Below are positions 52,388 to 62,902 of a stretch of 64,000 nucleotides of DNA, piece by piece. The notes below the pieces were generated by a model. That model saw only the letters and a program-made list of their open reading frames with translations, made no database searches and was not told the origin of the DNA. The position numbers were made by a program, and so were the translations under genes. This DNA is from Variovorax sp. Sphag1AA (lineage in GTDB: Bacteria > Pseudomonadota > Gammaproteobacteria > Burkholderiales > Burkholderiaceae_C), in contig NZ_JACHYC010000002.1 of NCBI RefSeq assembly GCF_014192575.1, positions 372,001-436,000 on the forward strand. Direction: 5' to 3'. Within the stretch, counting starts at the first letter, position 1, and every line of letters begins with the position of its first letter.

Positions 52388-53700
52388 CCACGACCACCCT
52401 CACGCTCAATGACAGCTGGCTTTCGCGGCGCAATCTGTTCGACTGGGTCTTTGCCGTGCTGGTGCTGGCCGGCGGTCTCTTCGCGTTCTCGCGTTACGCG
52501 GCTTCGATGGACTACTACGAGAAGACCATCCTGATCGCCGCCATGGCAGCGGCGATCTGGATTGGCTGGTTCTGGCGCCCCTTGCGTGTGCTGGCGATCG
52601 TGGTGGCCGGTGCGTCCCTGCTCGCGATCGCGTCCTACCAGGGTGATCTGGCCCGGGCTGATTCGGTGTTCTGGCTCAAGTACTTCCTGTCGAGCCAGTC
52701 GGCGATCCTGTGGATGAGCGTGCTCTTCTTCATGAGCACGCTGTTCTACTGGATCGGTTTCTTCGGCGGCAAGCAGGGCGACACCATGGACCTCATCGGT
52801 TCGCGTCTCGCATGGGCCGCCGTGACCATGGCGCTGATCGGCACGATGGTCCGCTGGTACGAAAGCCATCAGCTCGGTCCGGACATCGGGCACATCCCGG
52901 TCAGCAACCTGTATGAAGTGTTCGTCCTCTTCTGCTGGCTGACGGCGGCGTTCTACCTCTACTTCGAATCGCGCTATCGCACCCGTGCATTGGGGGCGTT
53001 CGTGATGCTCGTGGTCAGCGCGGCGGTCGGGTTCCTGCTCTGGTACACGCTCGTACGCGATGCGCACGAGATCCAGCCACTGGTGCCGGCTCTGCAAAGC
53101 TGGTGGATGAAGTTGCACGTCCCGGCCAATTTCATCGGCTACGGGACCTTCTCGCTTTCCGCCATGGTCGCGTTCGCCTATCTGATCAAGGAGCAGGCCG
53201 ATGAAACGCGCTGGTACAAGCTGACGCCGATCTGGCTGCTCGGCGTGGCGCTGTGCTTCGTCCCGGTGGCGTTCCGTCAGCGCGTGCAGGAAGCCGGCGG
53301 GAGCTACTGGGTGGGCTATGCGGCCATCTCGGCGCTGATTGCCGCGGGCATCCTGCTGGGCCGCCGCCGCATCGCGGCCCGGCTGCCGTCCAACGAGGTG
53401 CTGGACGACGTGATGTACAAGTCCATCACCGTCGGCTTTGCCTTCTTCACGATCGCCACGGTGCTCGGCGCGCTGTGGGCGGCGGACGCGTGGGGCGGTT
53501 ACTGGAGTTGGGACCCCAAGGAGACCTGGGCGCTGATCGTCTGGCTCAACTATGCGGCCTGGCTGCATATGCGACTCGTGAAGGGGCTGCGCGGGACGGT
53601 CGCGGCCTGGTGGGCGCTTGCGGGCCTGGCGGTCACGACCTTCGCCTTCCTCGGCGTCAACATGTTCCTCAGCGGCTTGCACAGTTACGGCACTTTGTAG
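52384..53700 (+). CDS. ccsA: Cytochrome c haem-lyase CcsA (system II)
   Basis: CcsA moves haem across the inner membrane and attaches it to CXXCH motifs together with ResB. From the ATG at 52384 the product has 438 residues and about eight or nine membrane helices. The haem-presenting WWD motif is WGGYWSWDPKETWAL near residue 372, and His residues lie in MKLHVPANF and GLHSYGT near periplasmic helix ends. An open frame to 52243 overlaps resB and is ignored. Its first part (residues 20-80) has a long hydrophobic extension. Confidence 0.96.
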   Translation: MTTTTLTLNDSWLSRRNLFDWVFAVLVLAGGLFAFSRYAASMDYYEKTILIAAMAAAIWIGWFWRPLRVLAIVVAGASLLAIASYQGDLARADSVFWLKYFLSSQSAILWMSVLFFMSTLFYWIGFFGGKQGDTMDLIGSRLAWAAVTMALIGTMVRWYESHQLGPDIGHIPVSNLYEVFVLFCWLTAAFYLYFESRYRTRALGAFVMLVVSAAVGFLLWYTLVRDAHEIQPLVPALQSWWMKLHVPANFIGYGTFSLSAMVAFAYLIKEQADETRWYKLTPIWLLGVALCFVPVAFRQRVQEAGGSYWVGYAAISALIAAGILLGRRRIAARLPSNEVLDDVMYKSITVGFAFFTIATVLGALWAADAWGGYWSWDPKETWALIVWLNYAAWLHMRLVKGLRGTVAAWWALAGLAVTTFAFLGVNMFLSGLHSYGTL

Positions 53701-53803
53701 TGGGCGGGCGGCGCGGCGTGAACTGAATTCGGATCGCGCGTAACCAATTCGGGGCTGGCAACGAATCTATCCTTGCACGGCAGTTTCTGGTGAAAGGCGA
53801 TCC

Positions 53804-54802
<999 letters not shown>

Positions 54803-54815
54803 GGCAGGTCTTCCA

Positions 54816-55457
54816 GTGAACAAGCTCCTGATGCACCCGGCGACCAAGCCGGTGATCTTCGTGCTTTGCCTGCTGCCGTTCGCGTGGCTGTTTTACGGCG
54901 CGCTCACCGACGGCCTCGGCGCGAATCCGGCAGAGCACCTGATCCGTTCGACGGGCGACTGGACGCTTCGCTTCATCTGCATCGTGCTGGCCGTCACGCC
55001 GCTGCGGGTCATCACCAAGACCAACGCGCTGGCGCGGTTCCGGCGGATGCTGGGGCTGTTCGCCTACTTCTATGTCGTCATCCATCTCTTGAGCTACAGC
55101 TGGTTCGACATGGGCTTCGAGCTGCAGGACATCGCGAAGGACATTGCCAAGCGGCCGTTTATCCTGGTTGGATTCAGCGGCTTCCTGCTGCTGACGCCAC
55201 TTGCTGCGACGTCGTTCAATCGCGCGATCAAGGCGCTGGGCGCGAAGCGCTGGCAGGCGCTGCACCGATTGGTCTATGTGATTGCGGGGCTGGGTCTGCT
55301 GCACTTCTTCTGGATGCGGGCGGGCAAGAACAACTTCAGCGAAGTGTTCGTCTACGCCGCGATCATTGGCGTCCTGCTCGCCTGGCGAGTCTGGAATTTC
55401 GCGAGCAAGAAGAAGCCGGCACGGCCGATTGGCGTGCGGCCGCAGCCGACGGAATGA
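54816..55457 (+). CDS. msrQ: Haem-binding membrane partner MsrQ (YedZ)
   Basis: MsrQ is the b-haem inner-membrane protein that feeds electrons from the respiratory chain or flavin reductase to MsrP. The 213-residue product starts with GTG (54816) and has about six hydrophobic helices. Conserved His in YVVIHLLSY, ALHRLVYV and LLHFFWMRAGK are probable haem ligands. The length is typical. It ends 21 bp from the convergent lysA stop. Confidence 0.95.
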   Translation: MNKLLMHPATKPVIFVLCLLPFAWLFYGALTDGLGANPAEHLIRSTGDWTLRFICIVLAVTPLRVITKTNALARFRRMLGLFAYFYVVIHLLSYSWFDMGFELQDIAKDIAKRPFILVGFSGFLLLTPLAATSFNRAIKALGAKRWQALHRLVYVIAGLGLLHFFWMRAGKNNFSEVFVYAAIIGVLLAWRVWNFASKKKPARPIGVRPQPTE

Positions 55458-55478
55458 TCCGCCGCTGCGGCAAGTTGC

Positions 55479-56762
55479 TCAGTCTTCGAAGCGTTCTGCG
55501 CGCAACTGGTCGTCGAGGGTTTCGCGCCTGCGGATGAGCGTGGCGCGTTCGCCGCTCACCAACACTTCGGCCGCCCGGCCCCGGGTGTTGTAGTTGCTGG
55601 CCATTGCCATGCAGTACGCGCCGGCCGAGAGGACCGCGAGCAGATCGCCTTGGGCGACCTGCAATTTGCGATCGCGTCCGATCCAGTCGCCGCTTTCGCA
55701 CACCGGCCCGACCACGTCGTAAAGGACCGCCGTGCCGTCCGGGCGATCCTTCACCGGGACGATCTGATGGAAGGCCTGGTACATCGCCGGGCGAGGAAGG
55801 TCGTTCATCGCCGCATCGACGATGCAGAAGTTCTTCTCTTCGCCCGGCTTGGTGTAGAGCACCTCCGTGACGCAGACACCCGCATTGCCGACCAGCGAAC
55901 GGCCGGGCTCGACGATGAGCCGGCGTTGTCCGAAGCCGCGCGCATCGAGGCGCGCCAGCATCTGCCGCCAGAGCGTATCGGCGCCGGGAGGCGTGTCGCC
56001 GTTGTAGTCGATGCCGAGACCGCCGCCGAAGTCGAGATGATGCAGCCGGATGCCGGTCTTCTCGATCGCCTCGACCAGATCGAGCACGCGCTCCAGTGCC
56101 TCGAGGTAGGGGGATACGTCAGTGATCTGCGAACCGATGTGGCAGTCGATGCCGACCACCTCGATTCCCTTGAGGGACGCGGCGTGTTGATAGATTGCCA
56201 CCGCACGGTCATGGGCCACGCCGAACTTGTTGCCCTTGAGGCCCGTGGAGATGTAGGGATGCGTCTTCGGATCCACGTTGGGGTTGATCCGCACGCTGAT
56301 CGCTGCGCGCCGACCTTCCTCGAGCGCGACTGCATTGAGGACCTCGAGCTCGGCCTCGCTCTCCACGTTGAAGCATCCGATGCCGGCGGCAAGCGCCTGT
56401 CGCATCTCGGCGCGTGTCTTGCCGACGCCGGAAAAGATCACCTTGGCCGGCTCGGCGCCCGCCGCGAGCACCCGTGCGAGCTCCCCGCCCGAAACGATGT
56501 CGAAGCCGCAGCCGGCTTGCGCGAATACGCGCAACACGCCCAATGAGGAGTTGGCCTTGATCGCATAGCAGACCAACGCGTCGCGGCCCTCGAAGCCACG
56601 CCGGTAGGCCGCGAGCGCGTCGAGCATCCATTGCTTCGAGTAGGTGAAGAGGGGGGTGCCGTGCTCGCGCGCGAGAGAGGCGATGGAGACGCCTTCGATC
56701 TGCAGATCGCCGTTCTTGCGTGCGATGTGCGGGTGTCCTGGAAGAAGTGCCGGCTGACTCAT
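55479..56762 (-). CDS. lysA: Diaminopimelate decarboxylase
   Basis: LysA makes L-lysine from meso-diaminopimelate using pyridoxal phosphate. The 427-residue product has the PLP lysine in VCYAIKANSSLGV (Lys69), the family motifs HIGSQITDVSPY and EPGRSLVGNAGV, and the active-site Cys in GPVCESGDW. It is preceded directly (adjacent bases 56762/56763) by lptM on the same strand; the lptM-lysA order is common in Gram-negatives. Confidence 0.97.
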   Translation of the reverse strand: MSQPALLPGHPHIARKNGDLQIEGVSIASLAREHGTPLFTYSKQWMLDALAAYRRGFEGRDALVCYAIKANSSLGVLRVFAQAGCGFDIVSGGELARVLAAGAEPAKVIFSGVGKTRAEMRQALAAGIGCFNVESEAELEVLNAVALEEGRRAAISVRINPNVDPKTHPYISTGLKGNKFGVAHDRAVAIYQHAASLKGIEVVGIDCHIGSQITDVSPYLEALERVLDLVEAIEKTGIRLHHLDFGGGLGIDYNGDTPPGADTLWRQMLARLDARGFGQRRLIVEPGRSLVGNAGVCVTEVLYTKPGEEKNFCIVDAAMNDLPRPAMYQAFHQIVPVKDRPDGTAVLYDVVGPVCESGDWIGRDRKLQVAQGDLLAVLSAGAYCMAMASNYNTRGRAAEVLVSGERATLIRRRETLDDQLRAERFED

Positions 56763-57005
56763 TTACTTGTTGCCTTCGGTGGATGCCGGAGCATTGTTTT
56801 CGTTTTGCGCGCCAGGAGCTTGCGCAGGTTTCGTCGGTGTTTCGGTCGTGGAACGGCCGGGGATCAGGACCTGGGGCAGGGTGGCCCGATCTTTTGCTGC
56901 GGGATCGGTCGGCAGGTACAGCGAGCCTTTTTGACCACAGGCGGTCAAGGCGACCCCAACGAGCGCGAGGCCAACGGCGCTCACTAGAATTTGGCGAACA
57001 GACAT
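56763..57005 (-). CDS. lptM: LPS-assembly lipoprotein LptM (YifL-like)
   Basis: LptM is a small outer-membrane lipoprotein that helps disulfide maturation of the LptD LPS transporter. The 80-residue product has a lipobox LTAC with Cys23 and the diagnostic [10 protein letters not shown] motif, then a Pro/Thr/Ala-rich tail ending EGNK. The start is the ATG at 57003-57005; the frame continues upstream into the antisense of cyaY and is ignored. It abuts lysA with no gap. Confidence 0.92.
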   Translation of the reverse strand: MSVRQILVSAVGLALVGVALTACGQKGSLYLPTDPAAKDRATLPQVLIPGRSTTETPTKPAQAPGAQNENNAPASTEGNK

Positions 57006-57020
57006 GGCGAAATTGTAGTA

Positions 57021-57353
57021 ATGACCGACCCCGAGTACATGGACCACGCCGAGGCCGCACTGGCCGCGATCGAACGCAGCTGTGATCGCATCAACGATGC
57101 GACCGATGCCGACATCGACAATCAGCGCGTTGGTGGAATGATCACGATCACCTTCCGAAATGGCAGTCAGTTGATCGTCAACCTTCAGAAGCCGCTGCAT
57201 GAAATCTGGCTTGCGGCGCGCTCCGGCGGTTATCACTACCGCCATGACGGCAACGCCTGGGTCGACACCAAGACCCACGAGGAATTCTTTGGCAACCTGA
57301 CGCGCGAAGCGACGCTTCAGGCGGGGCTACCGCTGACTTTCTCCCTCGACTGA
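57021..57353 (+). CDS. cyaY: Frataxin-like iron protein CyaY
   Basis: CyaY binds iron and modulates Fe-S cluster assembly on IscS/IscU. The 110-residue product has the acidic first helix ([16 protein letters not shown] and [13 protein letters not shown] region), the strand [17 protein letters not shown] and the frataxin signature [18 protein letters not shown]. It ends one base before the stop codon of the convergent mrcA gene. It is divergent from lptM across 15 bp. Confidence 0.97.
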   Translation: MTDPEYMDHAEAALAAIERSCDRINDATDADIDNQRVGGMITITFRNGSQLIVNLQKPLHEIWLAARSGGYHYRHDGNAWVDTKTHEEFFGNLTREATLQAGLPLTFSLD

Positions 57354-59756
57354 TCAGTTCCGGAACAAGTCGAGGATCTTGCTGCGTTCTTCCGGCGGCG
57401 GCGGCGCGCCGATCGGTGGTGCCGAGATCGCCTCGGCCGGCGGCGTCGGGCCGGCCTCGACACCCAGGCTGGCGACGCCGCGACCCGGTGCGTAGTCGTC
57501 GTAGTACCACTCGCCGCCGACATTCACGACGCCTGCTGGCGCGGGCACCTCGGCAACCGGGACGCCCTTGATGGCCGTTTCCATGTAGGTGATCCAGATC
57601 GGCAGGGCCAAGCCACCGCCGGTCTCCTTGTCGCCGAGCTTGCGCGGCGTGTCGTACCCGATCCATGCAACCGCGGTCATCGTCGGCTGGAATCCGGCGA
57701 ACCAGGCGTCCAGCGAGTCGTTCGTGGTGCCGGTCTTGCCATAGAGATCGGTGCGCTTGAGCGTCGCCTGTGCCTTGGCTGCCGTGCCGCCGCTCGCAAC
57801 CGACTGCAGCAGGCTGTCCATGATGTACGCATTGCGCTGCGGGATCGCACGCATCGACTCGTTGAGCAGGGGAGGCTGTCTGTCGACCAGAACCTTGTCC
57901 TTGTGGTCGGTCACGCGCGTCACGAGATACGGGTTCACGCGGTAGCCGCCATTGGCGAAGACTGAATAGGCCGTCACCATCTGCATCGGCGTGACCGAGC
58001 CGGCGCCGAGCGCCATCGGGAGATACGCGGGATGCTTCTCGCGCTCGAAGCCGAAGTTGGTGATCCAGTCCTGCGCATAGCGCGTTCCGATCGACTGAAG
58101 GATGCGGATCGACACCATGTTCTTCGACTTCATCAGTGCGCGCCGCATCGGCATCGGACCTTCGAACTGGCCGTCATAGTTCTTCGGCTCCCAGGGCTGG
58201 CCGCCGGTGGTGCCGGCATCGAAGAACAGTGGCGCGTCATTGATGACCGTGCTGGGCGTGAAGCCCTTCTCGAGCGCGGCGGAGTAAATAAAGGGCTTGA
58301 AGCTCGATCCCGGCTGGCGCCAGGCCTGTGTGACGTGATTGAACTTGTTCTTGTCAAAGTCGAAGCCACCAACCATGGCCTTGACCGCGCCATCGCGCGG
58401 ATCGGTAGCCACAAATGCGCCCTCGACTTCCGGCAACTGCGTGATCTCCCAGCTGCCCTTCGGTGTCTTGACAACGCGGATCACCGCGCCACGGCGGATT
58501 CTGATGTTCGGCGGTGCTTTGTCGGAGAGCCCCGACTGGGCGGGCTTCAGGCCTTCCCCGACGATCTGGACAGCGTCGCCGTTGCCGCGGACCGCATTGA
58601 TCTCCTTGGCGTTGGCCTTGAGCACCACGGCCGACATCACGTCGCCGTTGTCAGGATGATCGGCGAGCGCGTCGTCCACGGCTTCGTCGAGCTCCTTGGA
58701 GTCGTTGGGAAGGTCGACGAACTTCTCGGGGCCGCGATAGATCTGCCGGCGCTCGTAGTCCATGATGCCCTTGCGAAGCGCACGGTAGGCGGCGGCCTGA
58801 TCGGCCGCGACCAGCGTGGTGTAGACCTTGAGCCCCCGGGTGTAGGTGCTGTCGCCGTACTGCGCGTACATCAGTTGGCGAACCGTTTCGGCGACGTACT
58901 CCGCGTGCAGCCGTGACGGATCAGCTGCGTCGCGCAGATGCAGGTCTTCCTTCTTGGCTTCCGCTGCTTGCTCGGCGGTGATGAAGCCGGCTTCCTGCAT
59001 GCGGTCGATCACGTAGAGTTGCCGCCCGCGGGCACGCGAAGGATTGTTGACGGGGTTATTGGCGCCCGGCGCCTTCGGCAGGCCGGCCAGCATCGCGGCC
59101 TGCGCAATCGTGATGTCCTGGAGCGGCTTGCCGAAATAGGCTTCGGATGCAGCAGCGAAGCCGTATGCCCGATTTCCGAGATAAATCTGGTTCACATAAA
59201 TCTCGAGGATCTGGTCCTTCGTCAGAAGGTGCTCCAGCTTGAAGGTCAGAAGAACTTCATAAACCTTGCGGGTCAGTGTTTTTTCAGAGCTCAGGTAAAC
59301 ATTTCTCGCTACCTGCATCGTGATGGTCGATGCGCCCTGGCTTTTCACGCGGTTCAGATTTGCGAGTCCTGCGCGAAGCATTCCCTTGTAATCAACGCCT
59401 CCATGGTCATAAAAGCGTGCGTCTTCTGCGGCGAGAACAGCATCCTTCATGACTTTTGGGACGGTGGAAATCGGCGTCAGATTTCGCCGCTCTTCACCGA
59501 ATTCGCCGATCAATATTCCTTCGGACGAAAACACGCGAAGCGGCAGCTTCGGCCGATAGTCCGAAAGCTCCGAAATATCGGGAAGATTGGGATAGGCCAC
59601 AGCGAGCGCGACGGCGATGATGCAGACCACGGCGACCACACCGGCGACCGCGATCCCGAAGGCCCACAGTACGATCCGCATCAACCATGTCAGCCACGTC
59701 GAACGCTTGGGAGGAGGGGCTTTTGCAGGCCCTTTGGGTCGGGAGGTGTCGGGCAT
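57354..59756 (-). CDS. mrcA: Penicillin-binding protein 1A
   Basis: PBP1A is a bifunctional cell-wall enzyme that polymerises and cross-links peptidoglycan. The 800-residue product has a cytoplasmic Pro/Lys start, a membrane helix at about residues 23-50, the glycosyltransferase domain (GT51, catalytic Glu in LAAEDARFYDHGGVDYKG), an OB-like linker, and a transpeptidase domain with SSFKPF (Ser-x-x-Lys), SKN and KTGTT motifs. Codon bias and GC are lower over about 59160-59560 than in the rest of the window. It is divergent from pilM. Confidence 0.97.
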   Translation of the reverse strand: MPDTSRPKGPAKAPPPKRSTWLTWLMRIVLWAFGIAVAGVVAVVCIIAVALAVAYPNLPDISELSDYRPKLPLRVFSSEGILIGEFGEERRNLTPISTVPKVMKDAVLAAEDARFYDHGGVDYKGMLRAGLANLNRVKSQGASTITMQVARNVYLSSEKTLTRKVYEVLLTFKLEHLLTKDQILEIYVNQIYLGNRAYGFAAASEAYFGKPLQDITIAQAAMLAGLPKAPGANNPVNNPSRARGRQLYVIDRMQEAGFITAEQAAEAKKEDLHLRDAADPSRLHAEYVAETVRQLMYAQYGDSTYTRGLKVYTTLVAADQAAAYRALRKGIMDYERRQIYRGPEKFVDLPNDSKELDEAVDDALADHPDNGDVMSAVVLKANAKEINAVRGNGDAVQIVGEGLKPAQSGLSDKAPPNIRIRRGAVIRVVKTPKGSWEITQLPEVEGAFVATDPRDGAVKAMVGGFDFDKNKFNHVTQAWRQPGSSFKPFIYSAALEKGFTPSTVINDAPLFFDAGTTGGQPWEPKNYDGQFEGPMPMRRALMKSKNMVSIRILQSIGTRYAQDWITNFGFEREKHPAYLPMALGAGSVTPMQMVTAYSVFANGGYRVNPYLVTRVTDHKDKVLVDRQPPLLNESMRAIPQRNAYIMDSLLQSVASGGTAAKAQATLKRTDLYGKTGTTNDSLDAWFAGFQPTMTAVAWIGYDTPRKLGDKETGGGLALPIWITYMETAIKGVPVAEVPAPAGVVNVGGEWYYDDYAPGRGVASLGVEAGPTPPAEAISAPPIGAPPPPEERSKILDLFRN

Positions 59757-59919
59757 TGAGGCTGTCGGAGTCTGTCGAGCATTATAAAAACGCGGTCCGT
59801 GGGGCCGGCCGATTCGTAGCAGTTAGGACCCAAGTACTCTTATTTGTGACGAAAGTTGCAGAAGGGAACTGTTACGTCGACTTTTGACAACGATTGGCGC
59901 TGTAGGCGCGATCCTGCGC

Positions 59920-59949
59920 TTGGTTGGCACTGGGGCTTACTGCTAGCAT
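59920..59949 (+). promoter_or_regulatory. Candidate promoter of the pilMNOPQ operon
   Basis: TTGGTT (59920-59925) and TAGCAT (59944-59949) lie 18 bp apart, 50 bp before the pilM start. Elsewhere in the 242-bp mrcA/pilM gap there is a TTGACA (59884-59889) without a convincing -10. Low confidence. Confidence 0.3.
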
Positions 59950-59998
59950 GCAACCACACGCAAATTTTTCCAATCGTTACAAACGGATGGGATAGACC

Positions 59999-61078
59999 TT
60001 GATTGACCTGGGATCGTTATTTCGCCGTCAGCCCGCGCCTCTGCTCGGGCTGGACGTCAGTTCTTCCAGCGTCAAGCTCGTCGAACTCGGCCGTGATGCA
60101 AGCGGCAAGCTCGTGCTTGAGCGTTGCGCCATCGAGCCGCTGGAGCGTGGTTGGATCACCGACGGCAATGTCGAAAAATTCGATGAAGTGGCCGAGGCTG
60201 TGCGACGTGTCGTGCGCAAGAGCGGCACCCGCACCAAGAACGTTGCGCTGGCCCTGCCGCCATCGGCCGTCATCACCAAGAAGATCGTTCTGCCGGGTGG
60301 CATGAGCGAACAGGAACTCGAGATTCAGGTCGAGTCCGAGGCCAACCAATACATCCCGTTCTCGTTGGACGAGGTCAGCCTCGATTTCTGCGTGATGGGG
60401 CAAAGCGCCAGCTCCGCTGGCGATGTTGAAGTCCTCATCGCCGCCTCGCGCAAGGAAAAAGTTCAGGATCGCCAAGGCTTGGCTGAGGCTTCCGGCCTGA
60501 AGGCCGTGATCCTCGATGTCGAATCCTATGCATCGCGCCTCGCGACCGCGCGGTTGATCGAGCAGTTGCCCGCCCAGGGGCACGATGCTGTCGTGGCGCT
60601 CTTCGAGGTCGGTGCGTTCACCACCAGCATGCAGGTCCTGAAGAATCAGGAAGTCCTGTACGACCGTGACCAGGCGTTCGGCGGTGCGCAACTCACGCAG
60701 CTCATCGTGCGCCAATACGGTTTCTCCGCCGAAGAGGCCGAGGCCAAGAAGCGCAGCGGCGATCTGCCCGAAGACTACGGCTCCGGTGTGCTCAAGCCCT
60801 TCGTGGCGAGCATCGCGCAGGAAATCGCGCGCGCGCTTCAATTCTTCTTCACGAGCACGCCGCACAACCGGGTTGACTATGTGCTGCTGGCAGGAGGCTC
60901 GGCGTCGTTGCCTGGTCTGACCAGCGCCGTCACGCGCCAGACCTCCTTCGCGTGCTCGCTCGTGAATCCGTTCGATGGAATGGAAATAGGCAGCAGCATC
61001 CGCGAGAAGAAAGTGCGTCGTGAGGCACCGTCCTATCTGACGTCTTGCGGCCTCGCGATGCGGAGGTTTCTGCAGTGA
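59999..61078 (+). CDS. pilM: Type IV pilus inner-membrane platform protein PilM
   Basis: PilM is an actin-like cytoplasmic protein that binds the N-terminus of PilN and links the pilus motor to the alignment complex. The 359-residue product starts at a TTG (59999-60001) with IDLGSLFRRQPAPLLGLDVSSSSVKLVEL, the normal PilM opening, so the TTG start is believed. It has actin-type nucleotide motifs (GLDVSSSSVKL, VLLAGGSASLPGL). Its stop overlaps the pilN GTG start. Confidence 0.95.
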   Translation: MIDLGSLFRRQPAPLLGLDVSSSSVKLVELGRDASGKLVLERCAIEPLERGWITDGNVEKFDEVAEAVRRVVRKSGTRTKNVALALPPSAVITKKIVLPGGMSEQELEIQVESEANQYIPFSLDEVSLDFCVMGQSASSAGDVEVLIAASRKEKVQDRQGLAEASGLKAVILDVESYASRLATARLIEQLPAQGHDAVVALFEVGAFTTSMQVLKNQEVLYDRDQAFGGAQLTQLIVRQYGFSAEEAEAKKRSGDLPEDYGSGVLKPFVASIAQEIARALQFFFTSTPHNRVDYVLLAGGSASLPGLTSAVTRQTSFACSLVNPFDGMEIGSSIREKKVRREAPSYLTSCGLAMRRFLQ

Positions 61079-61683
61079 TCCTCATCAACCTGCTTCCCCA
61101 TCGCGAGGCGGCGCGCAAGCGTCGTCGCGAGACCTTCTACGCCACACTAGGCTTGGCCGCGGTCGCTGGTGTACTGATCGCTGGCGGCGCCTATCTCTGG
61201 TTCCAGGCGCAAATCTCAAATCAGCAAGACAAGAACGGCATGCTGCAGTCGGCGATCACCAAGCTCGACGCCGAGATCAAGGAGATCTCGACATTGCAGG
61301 CGGAAATTGCCGCTCTTCGGGCGCGCCAACAAGCCGTGGAAGACTTGCAGGGTGACCGCAACATGCCTGTGCATCTGCTGAACGAACTCGTTCGTCAGTT
61401 GCCGGACGGTGTCTACCTGACCAGCATGAAGCAGGACAACCAGACGGTCACGCTGCAGGGCATGGCCCAATCGAATGAGCGTGTGTCCGAGTTGCTGCGC
61501 AACCTCGGCAACAACAGCCCGTGGCTGGTGAAGCCCGAACTGGTCGAGATCACGTCGACCAACATCAACCTCAGTCCCCGCGATCAGCGCCGTGTCGCCA
61601 ACTTCACGATGCGTATCGGCCTGAAGCGGCCCACCGACGCTCAGAAGCCGGCCGCTCCAGCCATCCCGCCAGCCAAGGGGTAA
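61075..61683 (+). CDS. pilN: Type IV pilus assembly protein PilN
   Basis: PilN is a bitopic inner-membrane protein of the pilus alignment subcomplex. From the GTG at 61075, preceded by GGAGG (61062-61066), it has 202 residues. The cytoplasmic INLLPHRE motif is the PilM-binding peptide, followed by one membrane helix (about 22-45), a coiled coil and a ferredoxin-like periplasmic domain. A longer frame from 61045 lies in pilM. The start overlaps the pilM stop (GTGA). Confidence 0.95.
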   Translation: MILINLLPHREAARKRRRETFYATLGLAAVAGVLIAGGAYLWFQAQISNQQDKNGMLQSAITKLDAEIKEISTLQAEIAALRARQQAVEDLQGDRNMPVHLLNELVRQLPDGVYLTSMKQDNQTVTLQGMAQSNERVSELLRNLGNNSPWLVKPELVEITSTNINLSPRDQRRVANFTMRIGLKRPTDAQKPAAPAIPPAKG

Positions 61684-61691
61684 GCGTCATC

Positions 61692-62366
61692 ATGGCAACC
61701 AAACGCTCCTCTCCCAAGATCGATGTCGGGGCCGCGCTGCGGAGCTTCGGCGAGCAATTCCAGGGCCTCAATCCGAACGATCCTTCGGCTTGGCCTGCTA
61801 TCCCGCGCTACGCGTTGTGTGTCGCCGTGGCTGCCGCGGTGGTCGTGGCGCTCTGGTTCTTCTGGCTCACCAATTCGAACGACGAACTGGAGGCGGCTCG
61901 CGCGAAGGAGGTCACTCTCAGAGCGGACTACCAGAAGAAGGTCGCCCAGGCAGCCAATCTCGAACTGCTGAAGAAGCAGCGCGAGCAAGTCCAGCAGTAC
62001 GTCACGCTGCTCGAAAAGCAGCTTCCCAGCAAGGCTGAAATGGACGCACTGCTGTCGGACATCAACCAGGCTGGTCTTGGTCGCAGTCTCCAGTTCGAGC
62101 TGTTCAGGCCGGGGCAGGTTTCGGTCAAGGACTACTACGCCGAACTCCCGATCGCGGTGCGTGTGACCGGGCGCTATCACGACATGGGCGCTTTCGCCGC
62201 CGATGTTGCGAACCTCTCGCGCATCGTGACCTTGAACAATCTCTCCGTGACGCCTACGAAGGACGGTGCGCTCGTGATGGATGCGACCGCACGGACCTAT
62301 CGCTATCTGGACGAGCAAGAGCAGAACATGCAGAAGCGCGCAGCAGCCGGGGCGAAGAAGAAATGA
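61692..62366 (+). CDS. pilO: Type IV pilus assembly protein PilO
   Basis: PilO heterodimerises with PilN in the periplasm and helps control pilus dynamics. The 224-residue product begins at the ATG at 61692 and has a polar N-terminus, one membrane helix (about 39-59), a coiled coil (residues 62-105), then a ferredoxin-like domain with GQVSVKDYYAELPIAVRVTGRY. It is coupled to pilP by a 4-bp overlap. Confidence 0.95.
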   Translation: MATKRSSPKIDVGAALRSFGEQFQGLNPNDPSAWPAIPRYALCVAVAAAVVVALWFFWLTNSNDELEAARAKEVTLRADYQKKVAQAANLELLKKQREQVQQYVTLLEKQLPSKAEMDALLSDINQAGLGRSLQFELFRPGQVSVKDYYAELPIAVRVTGRYHDMGAFAADVANLSRIVTLNNLSVTPTKDGALVMDATARTYRYLDEQEQNMQKRAAAGAKKK

Positions 62367-62902
62367 GAACGCTCGGATTCCTAGGGCTCTGTGCCGCCGT
62401 CGTGGGGCTGAGTGGGTGCTTCGGTTCAGATCAGGACGAACTTCGTACCTGGATGACCGAGCAGCGCGCGCAAGTCAAACCGAATGTGCCGCCTATCGCC
62501 GAACCCAAGAAGTTCACGCCGCAGGCCTACACCGAGGCCGGCGCTGTCGAGCCGTTCAACATGCAGAAGCTGACGCAGGCTCTTCGCCGTGACTCGAATC
62601 AGCCGAGCACGTCGGGCCTGATCGCTCCTGAGCTGACTCGCCGCAAGGAGGCTCTGGAAGCCTTCCCGCTTGACTCCATGGCGATGGTGGGCAGCCTCAA
62701 TCGAAACGGACAACCGGTTGCCCTGATCAGCGTCGACAAGCTGCTCTATCAAGTAAAGGTGGGCAACTACCTGGGACTCAACTACGGGAAGATCACCCGT
62801 ATCACCGAAACCGAACTCGCCTTGCGTGAAATCGTGCAGGACGCCGCCGGTGAATGGATCGAACGCGTGGCGACGCTGCAGTTGCAAGAGAGGACGAAAT
62901 GA
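62363..62902 (+). CDS. pilP: Type IV pilus lipoprotein PilP
   Basis: PilP is a periplasmic lipoprotein that connects PilNO to the secretin PilQ. The 179-residue product has a lipobox LSGC (Cys19), a flexible Pro-rich linker, and a beta domain with the family patterns PLDSMAMVGSLNRNGQPVAL and VGNYLGLNYGKI. Its stop overlaps the pilQ start by 4 bp. Confidence 0.95.
   Translation: MRTLGFLGLCAAVVGLSGCFGSDQDELRTWMTEQRAQVKPNVPPIAEPKKFTPQAYTEAGAVEPFNMQKLTQALRRDSNQPSTSGLIAPELTRRKEALEAFPLDSMAMVGSLNRNGQPVALISVDKLLYQVKVGNYLGLNYGKITRITETELALREIVQDAAGEWIERVATLQLQERTK

Noticed and set aside
59924..59941. Sigma-54-like promoter (TTGGCAC and CTTACT) before pilM
   Set aside because: The -12 element lacks the required GC, and pilMNOPQ is not usually sigma-54 dependent; a weak sigma-70 pair fits as well.
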